From Isochrysis galbana (taxonomy: Eukaryota > Haptophyta > Isochrysidales > Isochrysidaceae), in NCBI GenBank assembly GCA_018136815.1, contig CM030933.1:2177344-2241343 (forward strand): a DNA stretch of 64,000 nt. Reading direction: 5' to 3'. Positions 1 to 9,515 of this stretch are shown here, one piece after another. The position numbers and the translations under genes are program-made. The notes under the pieces are model-generated. The model saw only the letters and a list, made by a program, of their open reading frames with translations, ran no database searches and was not told the DNA's origin. Every line of letters starts with the position of its first letter. The first letter of the stretch is position 1.

Positions 1-323
1 CACATCTTGCGCTCCTCCTGCAGCCTGCCTCGCGCAATGCCCGCCATGAGTGGATGAGTGGGGTGGGGGGCGGGAGGCGGGGAAAGGATGGATAGGGAGG
101 GGAAGGGGCGGGCGAGGGAAAAGGGGGGGGGGCGGAGAAAGGTACCCCTACTTTCCTCGTACTCTAATACTCTCAGGGTTTCTCCTCTGAAATCGAAGAG
201 ATGATATGAGAGGAAGTCATCAGTCAACCTACTCATACTACTAGACTATTTCCTTGGGCGCAGGAGTCATACATGGGAGTATGTATGAGGTGGAGTATAC
301 CGTACTCAAGAGCTCTATGATTG

Positions 324-348
324 CCCCCCCTCCCCCCCCCCCCCCCCC
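324..348. repeat. poly-C tract
   Basis: Near-homopolymeric C run followed by CCG-rich sequence. The short frames across 230-560 are low-complexity proline or glycine stretches and I see no gene in 1-644. Confidence 0.8.
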
Positions 349-644
349 GCCGCCGCTCGTCGCCGCTTCCGCCGGCGCGGCCCGCTGCTGCGGCGGCTTT
401 CCCGCCAACCTGGCCCGCCCGCTGCATGCGCGCACCCAGTCCAGAGGAGTACTCCTACTCGAGTACTTTACTGCTGTCTCATTTTCATGCTGGCAACTTG
501 CCCCAGCCCTAGCTGGGTGCACTCTCTGCTATCCGTCTGGACTAGAATGCCTCGTTGGATAATGAGGTCACTCCTCATAGGCACACACATAGCCTAGGGA
601 AGGGAGAGCGAAAGCCGGAAGAAGACCCTGGAAACTAGACCAAA

Positions 645-900
645 AAAATATGCATGTGAAGATGAAGATTTAGTCAGGGCTACACACCTACACCTACACC
701 TACTAGGGTCCGGTCTCTAGTACCTCTCCGCCGACACCGCCCTTGCCCTTGCATCCCTTCGCACCACCTCTTCGCCTTCCCCCCTTCTTCCTTCTTCCCT
801 TTTTCCTTTGTCTTTGGTTTCCGGGGTCCGGCCCAGGTGTGACCAGGCGCACTACCTTGGGAGATGGGGTTGTGCGCGGTTGGTGCATGGCTCGTCCGGT
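645..900 (-). mobile_element. LINE 3' tail fragment (reverse orientation)
   Basis: Read on the minus strand this stretch carries the tail shared by the LINE copies of this window: a purine-rich block near 760-810, then a GTAGGTGTGTAGCCC-type motif (complement around 683-700) and an AT-rich end near 650. The same tail follows the LINE ORF at 7632 and 62985 and occurs at 26235, 31960 and 57090. There is no LINE coding sequence here, so it is a 5'-truncated copy or a short non-autonomous element using the same tail. Confidence 0.6.
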
Positions 901-1124
901 GTATGTGGCTAGGGATGCTAGCCAACAAGATGCTCTCTACAAGACTACAATTTCAAACGGATACTACTGTGGCGGGAATGGGGTAGAGAAGAGGCAGAAG
1001 GCGGTGACTATCTAGAGAAGTCCAAGTGCACAGTCTATGTAAATAGGAGTCCCAAAATTAATGGTCAAGGAATAGTTTGAAGTAACGGTCGAGTCGTCGT
1101 CGGCGTTGGAGCTCACCTACGAAG

Positions 1125-1210
1125 GAGAAAGAAAAAGAGGGGAAGGAAGAGAGAGAGAGCGAGAGAGAGGGCGGGGGGGGGAGAGAGAGAGAGAGAGGGG
1201 AGGGGGGGGG

Positions 1211-1257
<47 letters not shown>

Positions 1258-1375
1258 GGGGGGGAGAGAGAAGAGAGAGGGGGTACTTTAGAAGAGAAAG
1301 AGAGGAGCGAGGTGTGTAGAGAAGAAAGAGAGAGGGAGAGGGAAAAAGAGAGAGAGAGGGAGAGAGAGGACCTGA
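1125..1375. repeat. GA/GAGG-rich microsatellite
   Basis: About 250 bp of almost pure purine on the plus strand (GA dinucleotides interrupted by G runs), ending about 140 bp upstream of the start of the next gene. It lies in the putative promoter or 5'UTR. Similar purine/pyrimidine tracts precede the genes starting at 35515, 43678 and 53187. Long Ser/Leu/Pro or Arg/Glu frames across it are artefacts of the repeat. Confidence 0.9.
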
Positions 1376-1515
1376 ATCCCATAAACACCGCGCGGTGGCT
1401 TCGGGAGGGAGAGTCTGCTCCACTGGCGCTGGCTGACTGGGGCGTTGGCGCTCGGTGAGTGGTCGGGTCCGTAGCACCGACCCTCCGTTCGCCAGCGTTT
1501 CGTTCCACCTGCCCC

Positions 1516-4500
1516 ATGGCGTCGGCGCTCGAGCGCAAGCAAGCTGAGGCGGCGCTCATTGCACTCGAGTCCGATCCAGCCAAGGCGGTCCGCTTGCTCT
1601 CGCAGATGGCATCGGACACGTCGGACCCTGCCACGAGGGCTGCCATATTGAACGACCTCGGACTCTGCGCTCTGCACGAGGGGCGCCCGGCCGACGCAGC
1701 CGCGCTTTTGCGCCATGCGGTCGCAGCTCTCCCTGCCCCAGCAGTGGAGGGCAGATGCGTAGCGGCGGCCAAGGCTCGGTGCCAGCTGCTGCTCAATCTA
1801 TGTGAAGCAGAGTCCGCCGCCGGCCACCACAGCGATACGCTCCGCATCGCCAACGCCGTCGTCCAGCTGGCGCAAAGCACGCTTGGGGTCACAAAGGAAT
1901 GTGGAGCTGCCAGCGGCGCATTAGGCAGCGCTGTGAGAGACATGGGCCCCTCAAAGAGTGCGAGGCAGCGGCTCTCCACTGGTGCCACTTCTCGCCTATT
2001 TCTGGCCAAGTGGCTGCTACCAGCCCCCTCATGCTGCCATGCATCTGCCTGCTTGGACGGCGCTCTGCCGCTCACCGAGGCATTGCTTCTCAGCTGGGTC
2101 TGGTGCGCGCTGTCGCAAGAGGCGATGGGGATGTTTTCCGAGTCTCTCAAATCGTACAATTTTGCGATGGGTGTCGCTGACGTGGATCGTTCGGCCGCTA
2201 ATGCCCTGGTCAAGGCGCTTAAAAAGAAGGTGGCGCTCACCTCTGCCATTCTCTCTTGGGAACAGGACGATGCGGCTTCTGCCGATGAGAAGCTTGCTGT
2301 GCGCCGTGGCCAGCCACGGTGTTCGGGGGCTACTGTAGACGGGTCTCTTCGCTCCATTGGCCGAAGCGGAGGGTCGGCTAAGAACATCAGTAGCCACGTC
2401 ACCATCAAGGCTGGCGCAGTAAACTCAGGGGGTACAAAGAGTGCATTCGCGGTGTATGCCCTCGCCAGCGCGGAGAGAGCAGGGAGCACATTACGCAGAG
2501 ATCAAGCGCTACGGGACGAGCGGCGTCGACAAGCTGGACTTCATGCTCAGGCTGCGGCCAGAGCCGATGCGAAAGCATCGCGGACGAACTTGCTTCCTGA
2601 AGTTGCCAAGCATAGCGTCGAATATGCGCGTGACAGGGCCGCGCGCCGGGCGCTGCCCGAGGGCGCACTCACGGAAAATGATCGTGCTGCACTTGCAGAG
2701 TCTGAGGCGGCGCTTCGTCGACGTGTCCAAGAAGGGGGTAGACGGGCCGAACTCGCCCAGGCCGCAGCCGCACGCAAACGTGTCGCCGCTTCTCGTCGAT
2801 CGCTAGGCCGTATCGTCTGGGCTCTGACGGCTCTACTTGCCGAAAAAGGGGCGAATATTGCCATGCCATTCTCCCGGGTTGTGGGAGATCTCGAGAAGCT
2901 TCGAGACGACGAAAAAGCGAATGGGTCGGAGCGGCGTGCGCGCTCACTTTCGACGGCCTTGTGGCTATTGCGCGGATGCACCCCACCGAAGCCCCCGCTA
3001 CGCGAGGCGGACGAATCTTACACAAAGGCGATTGCAATGCTCGAGTGGCTGCTCGTGCACTTCGATGATTCGCAGGTGAAGACAGTGGCCGCCGTACCGG
3101 ATGAACAAGTTGTGACTAAAGACACCGCCGCAGAAGGGGATGAACCTGGAATCAATAGAGTCTCACAGCCAGCAATTCTTGCAGAGCTTGTGCAAGCAAG
3201 TAGACCTGAGTCTGAAAGATCCAGCCCGTTCCAAGTGACACAGGGCCCACTCGATGATCCCGCTAGGCAAATGTCCCCCATCTCGAGGACTTCGTCTGCA
3301 GAAAAGTCCAATCTTCTCGAAGACCTCGTGCACTTGGCTTCACCACGTCGGGCGGAAGACACGAGGGAAGAACAAACGGCCACAAACCCTCTTGAGGCGC
3401 TGATTCGGACGGATTCCCCACATGAGCGCGGGGAATCTGCCCGGAGATATTCAATGCCCGTAGAGGGCAGCTCTCCCCATCGCCCGACTCGGACACCGTC
3501 GATGGGCGTTTTGACGGAACGGAGGCGTTCCATGCCAGCTGAGCGAAGCCCTCTCAATAAGCATGCACGGCCAATGTCGCCGACGAAGGAGAGTGATCAG
3601 TCGACTTCGCCGTGGAGAAGGGAGCTGAGAAGTTCGCAGTTCGATGGTAGACGCTCGCGCCTCAATAGCCCGTCCTTGAGAAATCCGGGAACTCCGCCGA
3701 GGTCTCTGGAACGAAATCTGAATCCTCGCCATTCGAACGTCACCAGCGGCTCGGAGGCAAATTTGATTGCATCGGCTAGCCGATGGTCGACTCCTACACC
3801 TGCTACGCAGGTCCGTAAACCGACCGAGCAAATACTTGCCAAGCTAGCGACCATCACAGGTGCTGATGGGTACTTTGGAGAGGTGGTGTTTTCGCAATCG
3901 CAAAGACAATTGCCGTTGCCGGGCGAGGCGGTATCCGCCACAAACTACACGTCGCACGACTATTGGCCCGATCCATCGGCGGAGCCCATTAAAGTCATTG
4001 GGGGAAAGCGACTCACCGCGATGGAATCGCCGCATCCCCGGTCATTCGACATTCTTGAAGAAGAACGTCGTGCGGCAGCTCGCGAAGCAGAACAGCGCTC
4101 ACTTGCGCAGCGGAAGCAACGAGCTGAAGTAGAACAGCGGCGAGTTGCATATGCGGCGCAGCAAGCCAAGGCTAGCATGCTCGAATATAGTGCCGCCACA
4201 CGGGGTATCGCGGCTGATGTGCGCAGCGCTCTTGAATTAGAAGAACAGCTGGCAATCGATCAACGGGTGTGGGCTCACCACGAGGCCGAGGCACGCCGGC
4301 GAGAGGTAGAACGAGTACTTCGGCGGGAAAGCGAACTAGCCGAAGCGCAGCGCGAACGGCTTGGCGTTGTCGAGTCCACCTCGCCTCCTGCTACGGAGGA
4401 AACCACATCACGGCAGAGCGAGCCAGGGCCTTCTGTCCCTCTTTTACTTCAGAATCGAGTCGCGATGCATGTCACACCCGAGATGGTTGCCTTCATAAAC

Positions 4501-5772
4501 GACTTGCATAGCAGCTTTGCTTTGTTCATCACATCGAGCGACGTGGTTGACGCGAACCCCCCAATGGTGGTCGCCGGGGAACTCATTGGCGGCGGTGAAG
4601 TGCCTGCATCTGACATTGAGCTTGTCCTTGAGTCTTTCGGCACCAATTACCTAGCCCCTCGTGCTCACGATGCACTCAAGGACTCTTTGAAACAGATGAG
4701 GGGTCGGAACATCACATTCGTGGAGTTCGTCCAAGCAATGGTTGTGCTGATGGCTCAGCCAAATGAGAAATTACTGCCTCAGGCTCTTGCGTCGTTGTAC
4801 GCCGCATTCGCTTTATTTGATGACAGTGGAAGTGGAAAGGTGCGCATGAGCGACATCGAGCTGGTTTTGCAAGCTTTGAGCTGCCATTTGGAAACGTCCG
4901 AGCTCGACGAGCTATCTTCCCTCGTCGGTGCCCATCTTGAGGCACACGGTGCACCTGACAACCAACTTGTTCCTTTCCATTCTTTCCTCGAATACCTTGT
5001 GCCGGCGTCTCAACTCGTACATTCCGCTGGCAATGAGATCCCAAGCGTTGTGTCTACTTGGGCGTCCTCGTCCACGCGGGAGCTCACCTCGCGTAAAGCC
5101 CCTGTGAGCACGTTGTCACAGAGGCTCGCCTTATTGCCTGCGCTCACAGAGGCCCAGCTACACCAGCTTCGCATCAGCTTCGCAGGCTTTGCAGCAGATG
5201 ACGATACTATGACGACATCAGACCATATTGCACCATTGCATTTGCAGCCCCTCTTGCACGCGATGGGCATTTCCATCCAAGCGACTGATGTTTCTGGCTT
5301 GCTTAGAGAAATAGGAGCGAACGATGCTGCCTCAGAGCTGGAGAGTTTGCACGCCGGCAGGGCACAGCAGGGCAATGGAGCCGTCCTGCTCGACGCGAAT
5401 CCAAGCGGACACTCGTTGGTCGATTTCCAAACAGTACAAGTTCTTTGTCAAGCTGCTTTCTTCAAATTGCGGCATCTGCAAGGAGACAACCTTGCCTCGT
5501 CCAAGGAAGATGCACGAAGTTCGGCTAGCCAAACAATGCCGAATCCGGTGACCGCCATGGAGGACAACTTCAATGGCTACGTTGGAGCAGACGGGCGCAT
5601 TGACGTAGACGATGTTGAGCTGCTTCTAAAAGAGCTCGGAATCCACCTAGCTCATACAGAGCTGGAAAGCGCACTCCAACGCCTTTTTGTCCGTCAAGGC
5701 GAGCAAGCCAACAGGCTCACTCTACAGCAGGTGCATGATCTCTTTCACCTAGTTGCATCCGGCCCTCGATGA
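1516..5772 (+). CDS. TPR / coiled-coil / EF-hand protein
   Basis: Large protein of about 1,355-1,418 residues; the exact function is not recognised. The ATG at 1516 begins a helical region with tetratricopeptide-like repeats. A probable in-frame intron at 1933-2121 (donor GTGAGA) interrupts one of them: removing it joins GALGSA to AMGMFSESLKSY, a good TPR consensus. The middle (about 3100-3830) is Ser/Pro/Arg-rich and looks disordered, with repeated RRSMP-like motifs. A charged coiled coil covers about 4060-4360. The C-terminal third has several EF-hand-like modules; the clearest calcium-loop candidates are FDDSGSGKVRMSDIE (about 4817-4861) and a later divergent loop near 5560-5620. TPR plus EF-hand suggests a calcium-responsive scaffold, possibly cytoskeletal or ciliary, but that is inference. 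A GA-rich tract lies just upstream. Confidence 0.8.
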   Translation: MASALERKQAEAALIALESDPAKAVRLLSQMASDTSDPATRAAILNDLGLCALHEGRPADAAALLRHAVAALPAPAVEGRCVAAAKARCQLLLNLCEAESAAGHHSDTLRIANAVVQLAQSTLGVTKECGAASGALGSAVRDMGPSKSARQRLSTGATSRLFLAKWLLPAPSCCHASACLDGALPLTEALLLSWVWCALSQEAMGMFSESLKSYNFAMGVADVDRSAANALVKALKKKVALTSAILSWEQDDAASADEKLAVRRGQPRCSGATVDGSLRSIGRSGGSAKNISSHVTIKAGAVNSGGTKSAFAVYALASAERAGSTLRRDQALRDERRRQAGLHAQAAARADAKASRTNLLPEVAKHSVEYARDRAARRALPEGALTENDRAALAESEAALRRRVQEGGRRAELAQAAAARKRVAASRRSLGRIVWALTALLAEKGANIAMPFSRVVGDLEKLRDDEKANGSERRARSLSTALWLLRGCTPPKPPLREADESYTKAIAMLEWLLVHFDDSQVKTVAAVPDEQVVTKDTAAEGDEPGINRVSQPAILAELVQASRPESERSSPFQVTQGPLDDPARQMSPISRTSSAEKSNLLEDLVHLASPRRAEDTREEQTATNPLEALIRTDSPHERGESARRYSMPVEGSSPHRPTRTPSMGVLTERRRSMPAERSPLNKHARPMSPTKESDQSTSPWRRELRSSQFDGRRSRLNSPSLRNPGTPPRSLERNLNPRHSNVTSGSEANLIASASRWSTPTPATQVRKPTEQILAKLATITGADGYFGEVVFSQSQRQLPLPGEAVSATNYTSHDYWPDPSAEPIKVIGGKRLTAMESPHPRSFDILEEERRAAAREAEQRSLAQRKQRAEVEQRRVAYAAQQAKASMLEYSAATRGIAADVRSALELEEQLAIDQRVWAHHEAEARRREVERVLRRESELAEAQRERLGVVESTSPPATEETTSRQSEPGPSVPLLLQNRVAMHVTPEMVAFINDLHSSFALFITSSDVVDANPPMVVAGELIGGGEVPASDIELVLESFGTNYLAPRAHDALKDSLKQMRGRNITFVEFVQAMVVLMAQPNEKLLPQALASLYAAFALFDDSGSGKVRMSDIELVLQALSCHLETSELDELSSLVGAHLEAHGAPDNQLVPFHSFLEYLVPASQLVHSAGNEIPSVVSTWASSSTRELTSRKAPVSTLSQRLALLPALTEAQLHQLRISFAGFAADDDTMTTSDHIAPLHLQPLLHAMGISIQATDVSGLLREIGANDAASELESLHAGRAQQGNGAVLLDANPSGHSLVDFQTVQVLCQAAFFKLRHLQGDNLASSKEDARSSASQTMPNPVTAMEDNFNGYVGADGRIDVDDVELLLKELGIHLAHTELESALQRLFVRQGEQANRLTLQQVHDLFHLVASGPR

Positions 5773-5887
5773 TGAAGATGGTCACACATGCACTCCACTA
5801 GTGCTTCATTCCCCACGTACATACGCACACCTCAAAGAACTGACAAGCATAGGCATTCGTTTCTAGATAAATAAATAAAATAATTTA

Positions 5888-7005
5888 TGTTATATCCTAG
5901 CCAACTCTACTAGCTAATTGGACACAACTTTTCCGTCCCGGAATCCCGCCCATGCCTGACGTGCCAGGTGTCCGAAGGTGCGGGACTTCTACCGTCCCCG
6001 TTCTGACACTTGTGACTTCTACTACCCCCCCCCCCCCTCCCTTTCCCGCCAAAGGCGCGGGGCTTCTACCGTCCCCGTTGTGACTAACCCCCCCCCCCCC
6101 TGGGAGGGCACTCCGTGCGGCATACATGCATTTCAGTCACATTGGGCAACTAAGTTTATACTTAGTTCGCCCATGGGGGGGCACGAGCCCCCCTCTCTCT
6201 CCACTCCTCCCCTGCCATGGGGGAGGAACCACCCACTCTCCTGGCACGCCTGATGGCTTGCCAGGAGCACACTGCCATGCTGACCCATTCCTCTCCCCAC
6301 AAGCACGCCTGACTCGCCCGCCCTGGCCTGTCGTGGCCAGCCCATCCCTCTGACCAGCCCCTCCTCCCCCTGGGCCCCCCTGTTCAGGACCCCCCAGCCA
6401 GCTCCAGTCGACCCGCAGGGGCTCGGAGCGCCAGCGAGGGAGAGGCAGGAGGGGCCAGGGCCATGCCCCAGCCTCACCTGCCCCCTGAGCTGCGCTCCCA
6501 GGCCCCTGCTGGCCACCTGGGGACCTGAAGAGGGGCCGCAGGCGCGCGCCATGGGCCCCCGCCGCAGGGAAGAGAGGAGGAAAAGGGAAGAGGGAGGGGA
6601 GGGGGGAGCGGCAGCTCCCCCCTCCGGCAGAAACGTGTCTTCTCGCCCCGTTTGGGTAAGAGAAGACGGGGGCGCCAGAGCCAGGAGGGAAGGGCCGCGG
6701 CTCGCCGCGGCCACTCGCTCTAGCGAGGGAGATTAGCGCTTCTGGGCTCCTATCTCACGAGTGCCCCCCCCCCCCCCGCGTTGCTTTTACCCGAAAGGGG
6801 TTTTCCCCCAGCGTGGACTCGAGGAGAGGACGCGCTGGGGTGCGCGGGGCCGGTGCATGCACTGGGGGGAGGACAAATATCGAGGGGAGGGGGCAGTGCC
6901 CCCACCCCCCGGTATCACTCGGACACCTGGCCCGTCAGGCATGGCGGGATTCCGGGACTGAGACGTTATGTCCAATTAGCTAGTGGGGTTGGCTAGGATA
7001 TAACA
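5888..7005. mobile_element. 1.1 kb non-autonomous element with ~85 bp terminal inverted repeats
   Basis: The first ~85 bases (from TGTTATATCCTAGCCAAC) reappear as the reverse complement at 6921-7005 with few mismatches, including a shared TCCCGGAATCCCGCC block. The interior is GC-rich with C and G runs; its longest frame (minus, 6133-6714) is low complexity and no transposase is visible. The flanks are AT-rich, so I cannot fix a target-site duplication. A solo end of the same family lies at 55237-55280. Confidence 0.8.
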
Positions 7006-7189
7006 TTGATTATTATTATTATTTCAGTCACATTGGGGGTATCCTCCCCATTATCCATCATCCATTATTTCACTCATCTATCATCTATTTCTTTTGGAAT
7101 CAACTCCGAAAACTTTCGTTACACGAACGGGATCGACAAGTCACACGCCCTCCATCCAGGCAAGCGCACGCGGGTCCCACACAACGATA

Positions 7190-7896
7190 CTACTTAGAAA
7201 ATCATAAAACTACTTTGCGACAAACCATGCGAGCAAGGCATCATAGACAGACTGTTTATACACCCAAAAGGCTCATGCCCCAAGGCACTGGCAACGCTAT
7301 ATATGCTAGCATGGAGATACATCATAACAGACTTTTACAGAATACAATACGACAGCAATGCCACGTTCTCAGAAGAATCAATACTAATACGGGTCTTGGA
7401 AAGATTCACAAAGCTAAGTGGGGCGCTAAACTTCGCCAACTCAACGGACACCTCGCGAACCGCCCAGGCGGGCATGGGGAGGCAACCCAAAAAAAGGATA
7501 GACTTGGCCGACATCCGGCCACTGTACGAAGTAGGCAATAACAACAGTTTGACCCCCAGTGCGGAGCTCGTATCCCTGGCAGAGAAGCTAGGAATCGAAC
7601 ACCAGATAGCGAGAGAGACCACAAGGCAAACGTGAGAGCGGCGAAGAGCACGCCGAGACACCACATTTGGGGCAACCACAGCACGCGAGGCCTGAACTAA
7701 CCAAAGACATAGACCCAAAAGGCCTGCCCGGACCCCGAACCCAGAACCGGGCCCTTGGTAGCGCACCAGGGCCGCACCCCCGACACCAAAGACAAAGGAA
7801 TGAGGGGGGGAAGGCGAGGGGGCGGAGGGAAGGGAGATAAGGGCGTTGGCGGTAGTGCAGCGGCAAGAGAATGCGCTGTCTAGTAGTAGGTGTGTG
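7190..7896 (+). mobile_element. 5'-truncated LINE, 3' end of ORF plus 3'UTR
   Basis: In the frame ending at 7632 the translation includes LAWRYIITDFYRIQYDS, which matches IAWRYIIRDFYRIEFES of the LINE copy at 29.9-32.1 kb, so this is the extreme C terminus of the same retrotransposon. The 3'UTR (7636-7896) has the family's purine-rich block and GGGAGATAAGGGCG motif, and ends at TAGTAGGTGTGT. There the usual AGCCCAGAATCTTCAGA tail is missing and a GC-rich minisatellite begins. An in-frame stop near 7196 marks the truncated side. Confidence 0.8.
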
Positions 7897-8100
7897 CCGC
7901 AGCGCGCTGCGGCAGGCGGCTGGGGCCGCAGCGCGCTGCGGCAGGCGGCTGGGGCCGCAGCGCGCTGCGGCAGGCGGCTGGGGCCGCAGCGCGCTGCGGC
8001 AGGCGGCTGGGGCCGCAGCGCGCTGCGGCAGGCGGCTGGGGCCGCAGCGCGCTGCGGCAGGCGGCTGGGGCCGCAGCGCGGCCGCAGGGCGCTGCGGCAA
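7897..8100. repeat. 29-bp GC-rich minisatellite (about 7 copies)
   Basis: Near-perfect tandem units of 29 bp starting at 7897, 7926, 7955, 7984, 8013, 8042 and 8071. Each contains the perfect 16-bp palindrome CCGCAGCGCGCTGCGG followed by CAGGCGGCTGGGG. Because 29 is not divisible by 3, each frame reads through all three codon phases, which produces long repetitive open frames on both strands that are not genes. The last unit is degenerate. Confidence 0.95.
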
Positions 8101-8104
8101 GCGG

Positions 8105-8390
8105 CACGCGATAAATTTATAGTAACGTGGGAAAGCATAGTAAATCATGCGAAAAACATAATGGTAATGGAGGCGGTAACGCAAGACGACACCGTTGCCC
8201 GAGCACGAGACGGGGCAGGTATGTCGGAGCGAAGAGCGAAGCTATGCCAAAAGGCCTGAATACAACAAGGTACCGAGACCCCAAGTGCGGAGGTGCCAAA
8301 GCCGGAAATACTTATATCACAAGAGGGCGAATACTTCACAAAAGAAAACAACAAATGGTAAATGGTGCGAGGTCGAACTTTCATATCTAG
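8105..8390 (+). mobile_element. Internal LINE ORF fragment
   Basis: Translations contain TWESIVNHAKNIM, similar to SWSAVIEHARQIL in the LINE at 29.9-32.1 kb, followed in another frame by PSAEVPKPEILISQEGEYF and a stop. It is a frameshifted piece lying upstream of the C terminus in an intact element. Here it sits downstream of a 3' end in the same orientation, so it comes from a separate insertion or a rearrangement. Confidence 0.55.
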
Positions 8391-8738
8391 GCACCCCGAT
8401 CCCGATCCTAGATCCTAGGTCCTAGGTCCTAGGGGACCAAGTGCATGCCGTACCAACTAACCTAGACCCTTCCCCACAGGCAACGTGGGGCGAAGGTTAC
8501 AAATCTAACAACAGGACTGAATACCAAGCGCGCACACCCCCATCCCGGGGTAGGGGCTCCGTTGCCGTTGGGGGCTTCGGTCCCTCAGCACTAGGGTTAG
8601 ACGAGCACAGACAAGAAAACCCTAAAAGAGTAGTAGAGTACTACTACTACTCCCTCGTACCAGAAAGACGCTGGTTGGGGTGCGCCGAGGGCTTGGCGCC
8701 GATCTGGCCAGCCGATGGCGCCAACCACCGTCTGAGAA
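8391..8738. other. Intergenic, no gene seen
   Basis: Contains a short run of CCTAGGTCCTAGG-type direct repeats (about 8403-8431) and the probable promoter/5'UTR of the REV7-like gene. No coding signal. Confidence 0.5.
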
Positions 8739-9515
8739 ATGGAGGCCCAGCCCGACCCCGGGGGCTGGGGCGTGGGAGGCGAGGCGACGCGGCTCCTGTT
8801 GGAATTCCTGCGTGTTCTCGTCCATCTCATCTTGTATACGCGCCGGGTGTACCCGGAGGAGACCTTCGAACGCCGCCGATTCCTCGAGGTGATTGTCTAC
8901 CGGTGCGCACAAAAGCACCGCCTCAAGCGGCACCCTCGGCATCGGAGCAAGCCCCATTTCCTCCCATGTCGCAGGTCTCGACACCCCGGGCTCTGCGAGT
9001 ATATTGATGACGCTGTTCAGGGCCTCGGGGAGCTCTTGTGTGCAGGCCTGGCCGAGGCCTTTGTCATTGTGATCCACGAGGCCGGCGAGACACACAGATG
9101 CGAGCTGCCGAGATCCCGCGAGCTTCAATTCTATGCGCCTTCTGTCTTCGAGCGATTTGTCGTCGAACTATATTCCCATTCTGAGGAGGGCGGCACCAAT
9201 GCGAGTCTTTGCGATCCTCAAGGGCTCGCGTCACTCAGAGCACACTTACGTGGGTTTCTGCTCAAAGTGCAAGTGTCCCCTTCTCTCCTCTCGCCGCCGA
9301 GAGAAAGAGATGTGAGCTTCAAAATCGAAGTACATGCTCGATCAGACCAGCAAGACATGCCTCTCTCGGACCATCTACGAGATCGATGGGTCGAGTGTGA
9401 CCATCGCTCCGAGGTGGCGAGTTTCCACGGGCCGTCTCGAGTTGTGCCATTGAAATCCCTTTGCCTGCCGGCTCTTGGCATACAGCTCCTCGCACAAGAA
9501 GCGATGTCAAAATAA
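8739..9515 (+). CDS. REV7: REV7/MAD2L2-like HORMA protein (DNA polymerase zeta accessory subunit)
   Basis: Near the N terminus the protein reads LLLEFLRVLVHLILYTRRVYP, closely following the start of the REV7/MAD2B HORMA domain; the C terminus has the matching VPLKSL segment that forms the mobile safety-belt region. REV7 bridges REV1 and REV3 in translesion synthesis and binds REV3 and shieldin-type partners through the HORMA fold. A 72-bp in-frame intron at 8903-8974 is likely: removing it joins EVIVYR to SRHPGLCEYI and restores the family's length between the first helix and the central sheet, giving about 234 residues (258 unspliced; about 210 in animals). An extra segment around 9085-9150 may be lineage-specific. 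The ATG at 8739 is the first in frame before the domain. Confidence 0.85.
   Translation: MEAQPDPGGWGVGGEATRLLLEFLRVLVHLILYTRRVYPEETFERRRFLEVIVYRCAQKHRLKRHPRHRSKPHFLPCRRSRHPGLCEYIDDAVQGLGELLCAGLAEAFVIVIHEAGETHRCELPRSRELQFYAPSVFERFVVELYSHSEEGGTNASLCDPQGLASLRAHLRGFLLKVQVSPSLLSPPRERDVSFKIEVHARSDQQDMPLSDHLRDRWVECDHRSEVASFHGPSRVVPLKSLCLPALGIQLLAQEAMSK

Noticed and set aside
1113-2489. Long minus-strand open frame (458 codons)
   Set aside because: It overlaps the EF-hand gene antisense, and its C-terminal part is Ser/Leu/Pro low complexity from the GA repeat.
6133-6714. 193-codon minus frame inside the TIR element
   Set aside because: Low-complexity Gly/Ala/Pro/Ser text with no transposase motif; GC-rich DNA gives such frames by chance.
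7893-8100. CRISPR-like array
   Set aside because: Units are directly contiguous without unique spacers, and the genome is eukaryotic.
7335-8184. Repetitive open frames across the 29-bp array on both strands
   Set aside because: A 29-bp unit reads all phases without stops; the peptides are pure repeat.
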